Part shown: positions 52,770 to 62,608 of the stretch, in pieces | Position numbering within the stretch: position 1 is the stretch's first letter | How the letters are laid out: the number at the start of each line of letters is the position of its first letter | Assembly (NCBI GenBank): GCA_013141055.1 | Contig: JABFRS010000001.1 | Location: 310,001-374,000 of the forward strand | Source: Cyclobacteriaceae bacterium | GTDB taxonomy: Bacteria; Bacteroidota; Bacteroidia; Cytophagales; Cyclobacteriaceae | Length of the DNA stretch: 64,000 bases | Reading direction: 5' to 3' | Position numbers and translations under genes: made by a program | The notes under the pieces: generated by a model | Told to the model about the DNA's origin: nothing | Database searches by the model: none | Seen by the model: the letters and a program-made list of their open reading frames with translations, nothing else

Positions 52770-54677
52770 TTATGATGTTGATTCAACGCTGCCGCGGGAA
52801 GCATATCCAACACTGATATTTACAGAGTACGGGATTCGTATTTCGAAGACGGTTAATCCCATCTTGCTTTCCTTCAGAATGATCATTCCATTGAGAAGAC
52901 TGACCGCCTCACTGACGATATTAAGTCCGATTCCGGACCCCTGAGATACCTGGGATCCCCGGAAAAATATTTCAAAGATCTTCCCTCTGCTGGCTTCCTC
53001 TACTCCGCTTCCATTATCAGAATAATGAAAAAGTATTTTATCCCGTTCCTTTGCTGCTCTTATTTTGATCCTTAACGGAACGTTTTCCTGTGCGAATAAT
53101 TTACTGTTGGAAATCATTTCCTTGAAGATGAGAGAAAGCAGATACTCATCAGAATAAAAAGTAATATCCTCCTTTTCTTCAAATGAAATGGAGTCAAGTG
53201 GCAGATTCAAATCCACTCCGATTCTTTCGATAATCTTCTTTGCTTTTACATCCGACAGTCTGATCTTATAATTCTTGAGGGTATTCAATATGATATGCTT
53301 GTCCAGAATAGCCTCCATGTTATCTGCGGTGCGCTTCAGCTTATCAGCATACGTATCAAAATACTGTTGATCCGTTGACAAAAGATTAATCAATCCTTTG
53401 AGTCTCATCAATGGTCCACGTATATCATGTGCAGAGCGGTAGGTAAACAGATCCAGAGATTCGAGAGCATCCTTGAGCTTGGTGTTGCTTACTTTAAGAT
53501 TTGAATTGGATTCGGATGTGATCCTGATATTTTCATTTTTAAGGAAGTTAAGCTTATCGGCAAGGGCGAAGCTCAAAAGACAGGCTTCCAGCAGAAGAGA
53601 GACTTTCAGGTAAAGTCCAACGGGAAAATCCAATGGAAGGATGTTAAGATTATACATGATGAACATCAAGCCGCCAGATGAATAAAGACAGGAGCCCCAG
53701 AAGAAATATCTGGCAGGTGTATATCCTTTCTGAATTACTTTACGCACAACATACAACTGAATAAAAATATACGGTATTGCGCATACCTGATACAAATAGG
53801 CGGCGAGATAATTGTAAGAAAAGAGATTCAACGGAACGAGAGAAACAAAGAACAGGATAACACAGACGAAATATGTTCTCCATTTCGGTTCATACGTCTT
53901 AAGATTGGTGAATGATATAAAGAACAGGCAATACAAAGCACTGTTCAATGCCGCTATCGATGGAACGAAGTCATTCAGTGCAGGCGACGATGGCCAGAAG
54001 TAATGAAACGAATATCCATCCAACGTAAGGATGAGTAGCAAGGCAAAAGAGTTGGCCATTGCATAGATGAGGTAGTTCAACTCCTTGGTCGCAATGCAAA
54101 TGAAGAGATTGTAAATGATCAGGATAAGGATGGCTCCCAGAAAAATTGCTACTCCTATATCAGTAGTATGGAAACGCTCTTTAAAAGCATCCTGACTACC
54201 TAAAAAAACAGGAATTTCCGTCAGCTCTTTTACCTTGATCTTCAGATAGAATGTCTGCACACTGTCAGAAGCAGGCATATCCACCATAAAGCACTCAGTC
54301 TTGTACTTCCTGTCATAAAAAGGAAACCGATCTCCTGTAATGGCAAGTTCACGAAGGGAGTTATTCTCTTTGATATAAACTATAAGACTATCGATTGTGG
54401 CATTCAATACCCCCAGGACAGTCTTCTCCTGAGTAACATTAGTGAAACTGCCCTTCACCCATATAATATTATTAAGCTTCTCTGTTAGCGAAGGAACATT
54501 TGAAACAAAATCCGAAGTATCAAGCTGAATGCTCTTTGCTCCTTTGGAAAGACAATATTGGAGTCCTTTTGAATTGTCATACAACACTGTAGGATCAGTG
54601 ATCTTTACCTGTCCATACGATTGCCCCAGACAAGTGATGACCAGTACAAGACAATAAAAAAGATCTCTTAATTTCAT
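52770..54677 (-). CDS. 7TM-DISM histidine kinase
   Basis: 635 residues. A signal peptide and an extracytoplasmic 7TMR-DISM extracellular domain (about residues 25-180) are followed by seven transmembrane helices (about 180-390) and a histidine kinase: SAHDIRGPLMRLKGLINLLS (phospho-acceptor His), FKEMISNSKLFA (N box), SDNGSGVEE and GSGIGLNIVSEA (G boxes). Overlaps the last base of the oxidoreductase gene, so the two are translated together. Confidence 0.9.
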   Translation of the reverse strand: MKLRDLFYCLVLVITCLGQSYGQVKITDPTVLYDNSKGLQYCLSKGAKSIQLDTSDFVSNVPSLTEKLNNIIWVKGSFTNVTQEKTVLGVLNATIDSLIVYIKENNSLRELAITGDRFPFYDRKYKTECFMVDMPASDSVQTFYLKIKVKELTEIPVFLGSQDAFKERFHTTDIGVAIFLGAILILIIYNLFICIATKELNYLIYAMANSFALLLILTLDGYSFHYFWPSSPALNDFVPSIAALNSALYCLFFISFTNLKTYEPKWRTYFVCVILFFVSLVPLNLFSYNYLAAYLYQVCAIPYIFIQLYVVRKVIQKGYTPARYFFWGSCLYSSGGLMFIMYNLNILPLDFPVGLYLKVSLLLEACLLSFALADKLNFLKNENIRITSESNSNLKVSNTKLKDALESLDLFTYRSAHDIRGPLMRLKGLINLLSTDQQYFDTYADKLKRTADNMEAILDKHIILNTLKNYKIRLSDVKAKKIIERIGVDLNLPLDSISFEEKEDITFYSDEYLLSLIFKEMISNSKLFAQENVPLRIKIRAAKERDKILFHYSDNGSGVEEASRGKIFEIFFRGSQVSQGSGIGLNIVSEAVSLLNGMIILKESKMGLTVFEIRIPYSVNISVGYASRGSVESTS

Positions 54678-56827
54678 TATTTACCAAACAAATGAAGAGA
54701 CCAGTAATCTGTCATGAAGATATTCTTCGGATCGCGCTTCGCTCTCAATTTCATAAAGTCATCCCATCTTGGATACTGCTTGCTAAGATAAGTGGCCCAT
54801 TCAGGATAGGTAGTTTGTGTGCTTCCAGCTATTTTATGACCCGGTAGAAATTTCCCCCAATGCAATCTGAACGTGATTCCTTCAGTTTTCATGTCATCCC
54901 AGAATTGATTGAAGAAGCCATCCTCCCCTTTTGTTTCAGCGGATGGGTCACCCTCATTGTGCGTAAACCAAAAGAGATCGATTCTTAAGACCTTGGTTCC
55001 ATAGGAAGGACTTAACCAAATGTCACTCTCCTCAGTAGCATATAATTCAGTGGCATAATAACCACAGGCCTTATATCGGTTCTCTTCATATTTTCTTCTC
55101 ATGAAGTTCATTGCCTTACTTGCCTCTTCAATCGGCACCCACATCTCCGTAAACTCAGTTGCCAGAATTGTGTCGTTGATCTCATTATCCATTGCCAGAC
55201 TTCCCCATGGATAATCTGAGAACGTTCTCGTTTGACCTTTTTTCGTTATTCCCTGGAACATCTTTACAACCCATGTTGGAAGCCATGGATTGGATTTGGG
55301 TTCGAAGATTTTTACAATAAAGAATAAAATAGAAATCGCGAAGCAAACGATCATCAATAAATACACTACGATCCATGCTGCTACCCATGCTGTAAAGGTG
55401 CTTCCCCATATCTGATAGACACTGTTTTTATAGGCCATGAATACAGGCAGAAGTTTTTTCCAGGCCTTAAAAAAATACCTGTTCTTCAGCATGGTGAAGA
55501 TCACGCAACCTCCTGTCTGAAGAAAAAGCGCCGTGAACGGATACTTGCTCAACGAACTATAAGGCTGCCGCTCAAAGTTATCTTCTGGTGGGTCTTGTGG
55601 GCGATCTGCTTTCCAGATAACAACTCTCTCTACTTTGGGTTGCGGCCACCAGAGCAATCTTGCATAGGCGTTCTTTTTAAAGAAGTCCATCAGAGGAACT
55701 TTCTTGTCCAAAGTCTTTTCATCGAACAGATCAACTTCACATTCCTTCATTGCAACCGTCTTCTCTTCACCTTCAATGATAAACATCGGGCTGAGCTTTA
55801 ATCGGATCTTGCTCATGATCCCCTGAACACCCAATGAAGTGAGAAGCGCATTGAAATGATCCTCACCTTTATAAAACCACTCAACATTTCCTTCACCATC
55901 AATCATGGAGAAGGCTTCGATATTATCAATAATGTTGTATTGCAAAGATCCACCTGAACTTCCTGTCATCAGAAATCCTGATAATGTCTGGTGAATGATG
56001 CCACCAAGATCTTCCAGCGTAAAGTTCTTCGCCTTGATCTGATACAGCAATCCATTCTCAAAGCTGGATTGTCCAGGATCATCATTGGGATCATCACCTA
56101 AATGAATACCGGCTTCCACTTCTACAACTCCGGTCTTATCATCCAGCCACCTGAATTTTTTATATCGATCCAGCATGATATTAATATGCTCTGACCTGGA
56201 TGGATGAGGTAGAGAGACTTTATTTGGATAGTCCAATGGACCTGCATAGATGGCGTGAGATAGTGAATGCGCAGCACCTCTGCACCGGATCTTAACATTT
56301 CTGGTGGCGGCCTCTTTTACAAGATAAACGATCTCTTCCTCAGTAGAAGGATGATAAAATCCATCCATGTGAACTTCCAATCCAAAACCCGTTTTCTGGT
56401 TGAGCAGAAGGTTTTTCACATAAAGCAGGAAGATCAGTGCTCCAAGCATCAGCACTACAATTGAAACGTAGGTAGTCTTTTCCCAGCCGGCAGCGTGATT
56501 CGGAAAGCTGAAAAAGAGCTGGACGCACTCGATCGTAAAAAAACCAAAGTTCGTGGTGAATGAACTGCTCAGTAAGGAGAGATAATTTTCGCGGGTCTCC
56601 GGTGTCAGCTTCTTGAGACCGAAGTAGGCAACGTAGAGATTAAAAAATATAACAGGTGTTTCAAAAAAATGAATAACAAGACTTCCCCAGACCCATGAAT
56701 CACAAAATATTTTATACGATGACCAGTCATATCCCATCGCCGGAGGAATATGAACAAATGTTACTCCGACTACACAAAAGGCGACAATCGAGTAAGAATA
56801 CCAAACAATTGCTTTCTCAGCAGACAT
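54677..56827 (-). CDS. Membrane-bound FAD-linked oxidoreductase (VAO family)
   Basis: 716 residues. The first about 160 residues have about four transmembrane helices (IVAFCVVGVTFVHI at the start). The VAO-type FAD-binding domain follows (YHPSTEEEIVYLVKEAATRN, CRGAAHSLSHAI, DLGGIIHQTLSGFLMTGSSG), like D-arabinono-lactone or alditol oxidases. A further helix pair (about residues 480-510) interrupts the second half, and the C-terminus (YPEWATYLSKQYPRWDDFMK, RDPKNIFMTDY) is typical of sugar-lactone oxidases. The fusion with membrane segments is unusual. First gene of the three-gene unit with the kinase and patatin. Confidence 0.82.
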   Translation of the reverse strand: MSAEKAIVWYSYSIVAFCVVGVTFVHIPPAMGYDWSSYKIFCDSWVWGSLVIHFFETPVIFFNLYVAYFGLKKLTPETRENYLSLLSSSFTTNFGFFTIECVQLFFSFPNHAAGWEKTTYVSIVVLMLGALIFLLYVKNLLLNQKTGFGLEVHMDGFYHPSTEEEIVYLVKEAATRNVKIRCRGAAHSLSHAIYAGPLDYPNKVSLPHPSRSEHINIMLDRYKKFRWLDDKTGVVEVEAGIHLGDDPNDDPGQSSFENGLLYQIKAKNFTLEDLGGIIHQTLSGFLMTGSSGGSLQYNIIDNIEAFSMIDGEGNVEWFYKGEDHFNALLTSLGVQGIMSKIRLKLSPMFIIEGEEKTVAMKECEVDLFDEKTLDKKVPLMDFFKKNAYARLLWWPQPKVERVVIWKADRPQDPPEDNFERQPYSSLSKYPFTALFLQTGGCVIFTMLKNRYFFKAWKKLLPVFMAYKNSVYQIWGSTFTAWVAAWIVVYLLMIVCFAISILFFIVKIFEPKSNPWLPTWVVKMFQGITKKGQTRTFSDYPWGSLAMDNEINDTILATEFTEMWVPIEEASKAMNFMRRKYEENRYKACGYYATELYATEESDIWLSPSYGTKVLRIDLFWFTHNEGDPSAETKGEDGFFNQFWDDMKTEGITFRLHWGKFLPGHKIAGSTQTTYPEWATYLSKQYPRWDDFMKLRAKRDPKNIFMTDYWSLHLFGK

Positions 56828-56955
56828 AGGTTTGCTCTTTTGATTTATGAAACCGGATAGAAAAAAGTGCTAATGGGAGGTCAGAGACGTGATAATAAAG
56901 AAATTATAGGGTAAATTAAAGGGTTCGTTTAAAATTTTTAACTCAACTTAACTTT

Positions 56956-58047
56956 ATGGGAGCAAAAAAAATCGCGCTCGTGCTGAGTGGCGGAGCATTT
57001 AACGGAGCCTTTCAAATGGGTGCACTGCAATACATGAACACTCACTGGGCAGAGATATTTCCCACGTATAGTACACCTATGAAGTTTGATATTGTAACAG
57101 GGATTTCCGTCGGCGCGCTGAATGGGGTCTTCGTTGCATCGGAAAGGTTTGAGGAACTGGAAAAGTTCTGGCAGAAGTTGTCTGACAACGGCGCAGAAGA
57201 GGTTTTCACCTCTGAATACATTGATACAAAATCACAATCGGATAAGCTGGAGTTTCGAAAATTCTCCTTCTGGAAACAGATCATCTTGCTCTTCAAAATA
57301 AAAAAGCTGATAAAGGAAACCAAGGCTCTAGCCGACATAGCTCCCCTGCATCAGAAGCTTAAGGACACTGTAACAAGAGCAGCTGTGAAGACCAATTTTA
57401 AATGTGGGTTGGCAACCCTCAACGATCAGGGTAAATATCAATCCTTTGGGGCTGAAGATTTTTCAACAGATGAGGATTTTCAAAATGCAATCCTGGCGTC
57501 TGCTTCGATGCCAATCATCTGGAAACCCGTTGAAAAGATCACCACTAAAAACGGAACCGTTATTAGTAATACAGTCGATGGTGGCATTCGCACAGTAGTT
57601 CCGCTTGGCGATGCAATTAAAGATATCAAACTTGATGCTGCCTCAGAATATACAATCATCATCGTCAATTGCTGCAGCACAAAAGTAGATTCAGTCGATC
57701 CGGAAAAATTAAAGAATTACAACATGGCCGAGATCGCACTGCGGTCTGTTGTCAGCATATCTCAAAACGAGATCACCAATAATGATTCTGAATGGTTTCT
57801 GAAGATCAATGACATTCTTGCCCAGCTAAGGGAAGCTAATATCAATCTACCTATCAAAGCGTATGACTTTGAATCTCAATCGAGACTACCACAGGATATT
57901 TTAAGGGAATTCAAATTTGTTCTGATCCAACCTGACCCGGAAGTTATGGGGGACGAACTGGTAGCTAACAAAAAGCTCCTTGACAAAAGGACCGAACATG
58001 GAAAAGAGAAAGCTAATAAAGCTTTTTCAGGAAAGACAATCGATTAA
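56956..58047 (+). CDS. Cytosolic patatin-like phospholipase
   Basis: 363 residues, no signal peptide. Motifs: LSGGAFNGAFQMGAL (oxyanion loop), GISVGALNG (nucleophile), VDGGIRTVVPLGDAI (Asp). Likely an intracellular lipid acyl hydrolase. It is divergent from the oxidoreductase-kinase-patatin unit, which starts about 130 bp away, so the region has two patatins on both sides of shared regulatory sequence. Confidence 0.9.
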   Translation: MGAKKIALVLSGGAFNGAFQMGALQYMNTHWAEIFPTYSTPMKFDIVTGISVGALNGVFVASERFEELEKFWQKLSDNGAEEVFTSEYIDTKSQSDKLEFRKFSFWKQIILLFKIKKLIKETKALADIAPLHQKLKDTVTRAAVKTNFKCGLATLNDQGKYQSFGAEDFSTDEDFQNAILASASMPIIWKPVEKITTKNGTVISNTVDGGIRTVVPLGDAIKDIKLDAASEYTIIIVNCCSTKVDSVDPEKLKNYNMAEIALRSVVSISQNEITNNDSEWFLKINDILAQLREANINLPIKAYDFESQSRLPQDILREFKFVLIQPDPEVMGDELVANKKLLDKRTEHGKEKANKAFSGKTID

Positions 58048-58181
58048 TAAATCTAACCCACCTGATGGGATATTGCCGTTGCTCATTCCATTAGTAATCT
58101 TAATGTCACGATTCATATAAATTCTACTCATCGAAAAAAGAAGCATCCATATCTTTAATATCAAATAAACTCCTCTTAAAA

Positions 58182-59291
58182 ATGAAACAGAAATTACTCT
58201 CGCTTGTTGCTCTGTGCTTCCTGGTCGTCAGCGTCGCATGGTCCCAGATGACTTTGCCACCGAGCGGAAACAATCAAAAAAGTGAAGTGACTCAATACAT
58301 GGGCTTATCTAAAGTTACCATTGTGTATAGCAGTCCTGATGTAGCCGGTCGGGAGATCTGGGGCAAGCTTGTTCCCTATGGCATGACCAATCTTGGCGGA
58401 TTCAGAAGTTCTGATACAAATCCCTCTCCATGGAGAGCCGGTGCAAATGAAAACACAACCATAACTTTCACTACGGATGTGGAAGTTGAAGGCAAACCTT
58501 TGAAAGCAGGAACGTATGGATTGCACATGGCACCAGGAACGGATGAATGGATCATCATATTCTCAAGCAACGCCGGAGCATGGGGAAGTTTTTTCTATAT
58601 TCCTTCTGAAGATGTATTACGGATAAATGTAAAGCCAGCCGCAAGCGAGTTTACAGAGTGGCTCACTTATGATTTCTCTGATCGCCAGCAGAACAGTACG
58701 ACAGCACGATTAAAGTGGGAGAAAATTGCCGTTCCCTTCAAGATCAGTGTACCAAACGGAGATGACTTATATGTAAAGAAGATCCGTGAGGAGTTAAGTG
58801 GCCCTAAAGGATTCAACTGGCTGAATGTGGTTGCCGCAACAAACTTCTTTGCCGGCAAAAAACTAAATCTTGACGAAGCTCTTGCCTGGGACCAAAGTCT
58901 GATCGACCGTAACATTCGCTATTTCCCGATCTATAATTCAAAAGCAAATGTTCTGGCAGCGCAGGGGAAACAAGCTGAAGCTGATGCCGTGATGAAAGAA
59001 GCTATCAACTTGCCAGATGCTACTCCGGGTCAAATATCAAATTATGGCCGGACGTTGATCACTCAGAAAAGACCCAAGGATGCGATGGTAGTTTTTGAGA
59101 CAAATCTCAAACGCAATCCAGGTAATGCAAATGCGCTGACGGGTATGGCGCGTGGTTATTCTGCAAATGGGGATAATAAAAAAGCATTGAAGTTTATGCA
59201 GGATGCTTTCAAAGCTGAAACAAATCCTCAGGTTAAAACTGCAATTGACGTTATGGTGAAAAAACTTGAGAAGGGCGAAGCTATTAACTAG
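58182..59291 (+). CDS. DUF2911 protein with C-terminal TPR-like helices
   Basis: 369 residues with signal peptide (LLSLVALCFLVVSVAWSQ). DUF2911 region from about residue 25 (SKVTIVYSSPDVAGREIWGK, GTYGLHMAPGTDEWIIIFSS) is followed by tetratricopeptide-like helices from about residue 235 (YNSKANVLAAQGKQAEADAV, NANALTGMARGYSANGDNKK). Exported, function unknown. Ends at a strong terminator. Confidence 0.85.
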   Translation: MKQKLLSLVALCFLVVSVAWSQMTLPPSGNNQKSEVTQYMGLSKVTIVYSSPDVAGREIWGKLVPYGMTNLGGFRSSDTNPSPWRAGANENTTITFTTDVEVEGKPLKAGTYGLHMAPGTDEWIIIFSSNAGAWGSFFYIPSEDVLRINVKPAASEFTEWLTYDFSDRQQNSTTARLKWEKIAVPFKISVPNGDDLYVKKIREELSGPKGFNWLNVVAATNFFAGKKLNLDEALAWDQSLIDRNIRYFPIYNSKANVLAAQGKQAEADAVMKEAINLPDATPGQISNYGRTLITQKRPKDAMVVFETNLKRNPGNANALTGMARGYSANGDNKKALKFMQDAFKAETNPQVKTAIDVMVKKLEKGEAIN

Positions 59292-59314
59292 AAATCAGAA
59301 GTTCATACCAATAA

Positions 59315-59350
59315 AAAACCCGATGAATGCTGATGCGCTCATCGGGTTTT
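59315..59350. terminator. Bidirectional rho-independent terminator
   Basis: 12-bp stem AAAACCCGATGA/TCATCGGGTTTT with a 12-nt loop between the convergent DUF2911 and beta-barrel genes. Confidence 0.85.
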
Positions 59351-59363
59351 ATCTTTTAAACCA

Positions 59364-59855
59364 TTACTCTCCCCTGTTCAGATAGAAAGTAAATCCGACA
59401 CCCAGACCGATGGTACTGCCATTGTCATACTTCACAAATCTTATTGCTGGCTCAACAGCTATAAATTTATTGATAAATGCTGCATAGCCTACTTCCAAAG
59501 GAATTGAGGTTGAGCTGGAGCCACCACTTGAAGAAGAGTTAACACCTGCACCTAAAAATATCTTTCCGTTGAAATAGTAACGTCCGAATACACCCACCAA
59601 AGTTGAACTTCCGCTTGATGCATCGGTGCTATAACCCGATACTCCGAGGTTAAGACCTAACACAAAATTCTCAGCAAGAAAATAACCGCCCTTGAGATTA
59701 AGATTGTAATCTGTCGAACCCGAACCTGTACTAGGAATGCTTCGTGTAACCGAAAACGCTGAATTAACTCCCACCAGCACAGTTCCTTTTTCAATTTGAG
59801 CAGATGCTGCCGAAACAGTCAACACTGCAAATAGCATTAATAAGATTTTTTTCAT
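59364..59855 (-). CDS. Small outer-membrane beta-barrel protein
   Basis: 163 residues with signal peptide (ILLMLFAVLTVSAASAQ). Strands such as NLKGGYFLAENFVLGLNLGV, FGRYYFNGKIFLGAGVNSSS and TIGLGVGFTFYLNRGE show a typical eight-stranded OmpA/PorT-like barrel. A Ser/Gly-rich loop (SSSSGGSSS) is unusual. A box TACCTTTG (TAnnTTTG-type) lies near 59877-59884, upstream on the minus strand. Confidence 0.75.
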   Translation of the reverse strand: MKKILLMLFAVLTVSAASAQIEKGTVLVGVNSAFSVTRSIPSTGSGSTDYNLNLKGGYFLAENFVLGLNLGVSGYSTDASSGSSTLVGVFGRYYFNGKIFLGAGVNSSSSGGSSSTSIPLEVGYAAFINKFIAVEPAIRFVKYDNGSTIGLGVGFTFYLNRGE

Positions 59856-60055
59856 AGAATGTTGGTTTGTTTTACAAAGGTAAATAATTTATTTAAGTTC
59901 ATTAATCAAGGATGGATCGATTCGTTATTTGGTAGGGTGCTATCGGTGATCTGCCAAATACAGCCGGTCATTGGCAATAACAACCGCGTTTATATTGCGA
60001 ATCCAATAAGACACCATTTTAATTATCTTTAAAAAAACAAAGCGGACCTTCATAA

Positions 60056-60538
60056 ATGCAAAAAGTAAGAAGATCGATATTGGTATTTCTATTTGCTTTA
60101 AGTGCAACTCTTCCTGGTTTCAAGTCCAGAGACAACCTGATGCAAACAATGCCCATACTGAGCTACGGCGAGAATGGAATTAAAATTGACGACACTCAAT
60201 GCTCTACCGACTTAAGTTCCGATGGAAAAAGTCTCTCCATCGCCGCTTTCAACACAGTTTCCGCCAGTATGTGTCAGATCCAGTTTAATACCCCGGAACC
60301 TGTCAGCGGCACATACACCACAGTTTTTGAAGAACCGATTGGTAAAGGGCAGGTCTTAATCCATGTCAACGGCGAGTTATTTGATGGTAAAAATTACAAC
60401 GCACTTTCAGGACAAGTTGTGATATTAAAAAATGTGTCTGGAAAATTTAAAGTCACATTCAATGACATAGCTTTGATGGATATCCAAACCAAAAAGAACA
60501 TCAACAGAAAAATTTCCGGCAACTTTGGATGCAATTAA
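60056..60538 (+). CDS. Hypothetical exported protein
   Basis: 160 residues with a signal peptide (SILVFLFALSATLPGFKS). The mature part is beta-rich and contains three cysteines (DDTQCSTDL, SMCQIQF and the final GNFGCN). I recognise no family. It lies 29 bp before the M28 peptidase and may be co-transcribed with it. Confidence 0.6.
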   Translation: MQKVRRSILVFLFALSATLPGFKSRDNLMQTMPILSYGENGIKIDDTQCSTDLSSDGKSLSIAAFNTVSASMCQIQFNTPEPVSGTYTTVFEEPIGKGQVLIHVNGELFDGKNYNALSGQVVILKNVSGKFKVTFNDIALMDIQTKKNINRKISGNFGCN

Positions 60539-60567
60539 ATATCGTATCACTTTAATCTTATCTTATC

Positions 60568-62235
60568 ATGAATAAAAAGATCATACTTTTCCTTGCCTCG
60601 CTCCTCACCTTACATTTCAGCAGTTCATTTTCTCAGGCTGATCAGGATCTTGAAAAAACACTGACCGATGTTAATGCAAATGCGATTAAAGGCCATATGA
60701 CTTTCCTCGCCGACGATCTCATTGAAGGACGTCAACCTGGAACAAAAGGATTTTCCATTGCTTCAAAATATATCGAAACACAGTTTATTTCACTTGGACT
60801 GCAACCCGGAGTCGATGGCGTTTCTTACCTCCAGCCTGTACCCTTTCGCAAAGGCATTGTTGATGAAGCCGGAAGCAGCTTTGTATTAACGATCAAAGGC
60901 AAGCAGGAGACACTGACACTTGGAAAAGATTTTATCGTCAATCCATACTTTCCTCAAACAGAATCAGAAGTCAAGGCAGCTCTGGTCTTCGTTGGCTTTG
61001 GAGTTTCAGCACCAGAATTATCATATGATGATTATAAGGGAGTTGATGTTAAAGGAAAGATTGTCGTCTATCTCAATGGAGCACCTTCGGGATTTCCATC
61101 CAACGAGAGAGCGTACTTTTCTTCTGCATCGAAATTAACAGAGGCTATTATGCGCGGGGCTGTTGGAGTCATTTCTTTCAGCACACCCACTGATAACAGA
61201 AGTTCATGGGAGGCAATGGTAAGAAGAACGAAACAAGGATCATTCAAATGGCTGAACAAGGAAGGTAAACCTGCTAATGCTGCTGATGAGCTAAAAGCTT
61301 CTGTCAGTTTTAATCCTGAATTTGCTTCCAGGCTTTTCACGGGTTCCGGTAAAACACTTGAAACTGTATTGCTTAATGCAAAATCAGATAAGCCCGGGTC
61401 ATTCTCCCTGAATGCAGAAGCATCCATTAAAGTAAAGACCGCTCATAGTTTTGTTCAGGGATCAAATCTTGTAGGCGTACTTCCCGGTTCTGATCCAAAA
61501 CTAAAAGACGAATACATTGTCTATGCTGCCCACCTTGATCACTTTGGAAAAGGAGCGCCAGTTAAAGGAGATTCCATTTACAATGGTGCTCATGATAACG
61601 CTTCGGGGGTATCTATTCTCCTGGGCATCGCTCAGGCATTTCGAAATTATCCAAAACCTCCAGCACGCTCTATCATTTTTGCCGTAGTGACGGGAGAAGA
61701 GTATGGATTATTGGGATCAGATTATTTTATCAACAATCCATCGATCAAACCTGAAAGCATTGTCGCTAATCTTGCCATCGACATGCCTTTCTTCTTCCAT
61801 CCTGTTCTTGATATAGTCCCTTATGGTGCTCAGCACTCCAGTCTTTCAAAACAGGTAGAAAAAGCTGCAACCTATCTCAATCTAAAGATCAGTCCTGATC
61901 CATTTCCAGAGCAGGTTGTATTTGTACGTAGTGATCACTATAGTTTTATTAAGAAAGGAATTCCCGCACTATTCATAAAGAGCGGCTTTATGACCGTTCC
62001 GGAAGACAAAGTCGACCGTTCAAAATCTGATCTGGCGTGGCGAAGCACAATCTATCACACACCTCAGGATGATATGAGCCAGGCATTTGATTTCAATGCA
62101 GCAGCCATGCACGTTAAGGTAAATTTCCTCATCGGGCATTTCATCAATCAGGAAACGACGCGCCCTTCCTGGAATCCAAATGATTTCTTTGGAGGTAAGT
62201 TCGGAAAGAAAGAAAAGATTGATTTAAAGAAATAG
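60568..62235 (+). CDS. Exported M28-family zinc peptidase
   Basis: 555 residues with signal peptide (IILFLASLLTLHFSSSFS). A PA-domain-like insert around residues 150-240 (DDYKGVDVKGKIVVYLNG) precedes the M28 catalytic part: YAAHLDHFGKG (His), GAHDNASGVS (Asp), FAVVTGEEYGLLGSDYFI (Glu pair) and FVRSDHYSFIKKGIP (His). Probably cleaves peptides in the envelope or outside the cell. Domain order and length fit the family. Confidence 0.9.
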   Translation: MNKKIILFLASLLTLHFSSSFSQADQDLEKTLTDVNANAIKGHMTFLADDLIEGRQPGTKGFSIASKYIETQFISLGLQPGVDGVSYLQPVPFRKGIVDEAGSSFVLTIKGKQETLTLGKDFIVNPYFPQTESEVKAALVFVGFGVSAPELSYDDYKGVDVKGKIVVYLNGAPSGFPSNERAYFSSASKLTEAIMRGAVGVISFSTPTDNRSSWEAMVRRTKQGSFKWLNKEGKPANAADELKASVSFNPEFASRLFTGSGKTLETVLLNAKSDKPGSFSLNAEASIKVKTAHSFVQGSNLVGVLPGSDPKLKDEYIVYAAHLDHFGKGAPVKGDSIYNGAHDNASGVSILLGIAQAFRNYPKPPARSIIFAVVTGEEYGLLGSDYFINNPSIKPESIVANLAIDMPFFFHPVLDIVPYGAQHSSLSKQVEKAATYLNLKISPDPFPEQVVFVRSDHYSFIKKGIPALFIKSGFMTVPEDKVDRSKSDLAWRSTIYHTPQDDMSQAFDFNAAAMHVKVNFLIGHFINQETTRPSWNPNDFFGGKFGKKEKIDLKK

Positions 62236-62254
62236 AATCAACTTAGAGCAAAGC

Positions 62255-62566
62255 TCATTTTTTCTCTTTTACAAGAGCGAGGTGGTGCTTTGCTTTTTCA
62301 ATTTCTTCATCGGAAGATTTCGTGATGATTTCAAGCTTGCCAAGAAATTCCACGTTGGCTCCTTCCTTGATCTCCACTCCCCCTTTGATGACTACGTTGG
62401 ATGTCTTTCCAAAAATGACATTTGCTCCTTTATTGATTATCAGTTTGGCATTCGAGGGAGGATTCAACATGCGGAACAAACTATGACAATGATTGCATCT
62501 AAGAAATTCATTATCTTCTTTTGTGAAATCAGTTGACCCACACTGACTGCATTGACATTTTTCCAT
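62255..62566 (-). CDS. Small zinc-ribbon protein
   Basis: 103 residues. An N-terminal zinc ribbon (CQCSQCGSTDF ... LRCNHCHSLF) is followed by a beta-repeat region with alternating short strands (GANVIFGKTSNVVIKGGVEI, KEGANVEFLGKLEIITKS), which looks like a small bactofilin- or beta-helix-like unit. The ATG at 62566 starts the Cys cluster. Function unknown. Confidence 0.65.
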   Translation of the reverse strand: MEKCQCSQCGSTDFTKEDNEFLRCNHCHSLFRMLNPPSNAKLIINKGANVIFGKTSNVVIKGGVEIKEGANVEFLGKLEIITKSSDEEIEKAKHHLALVKEKK

Positions 62567-62608
62567 AGCGAAAAGATAATGCAAATCTTTTATAATGGAC
62601 CGATGGGT

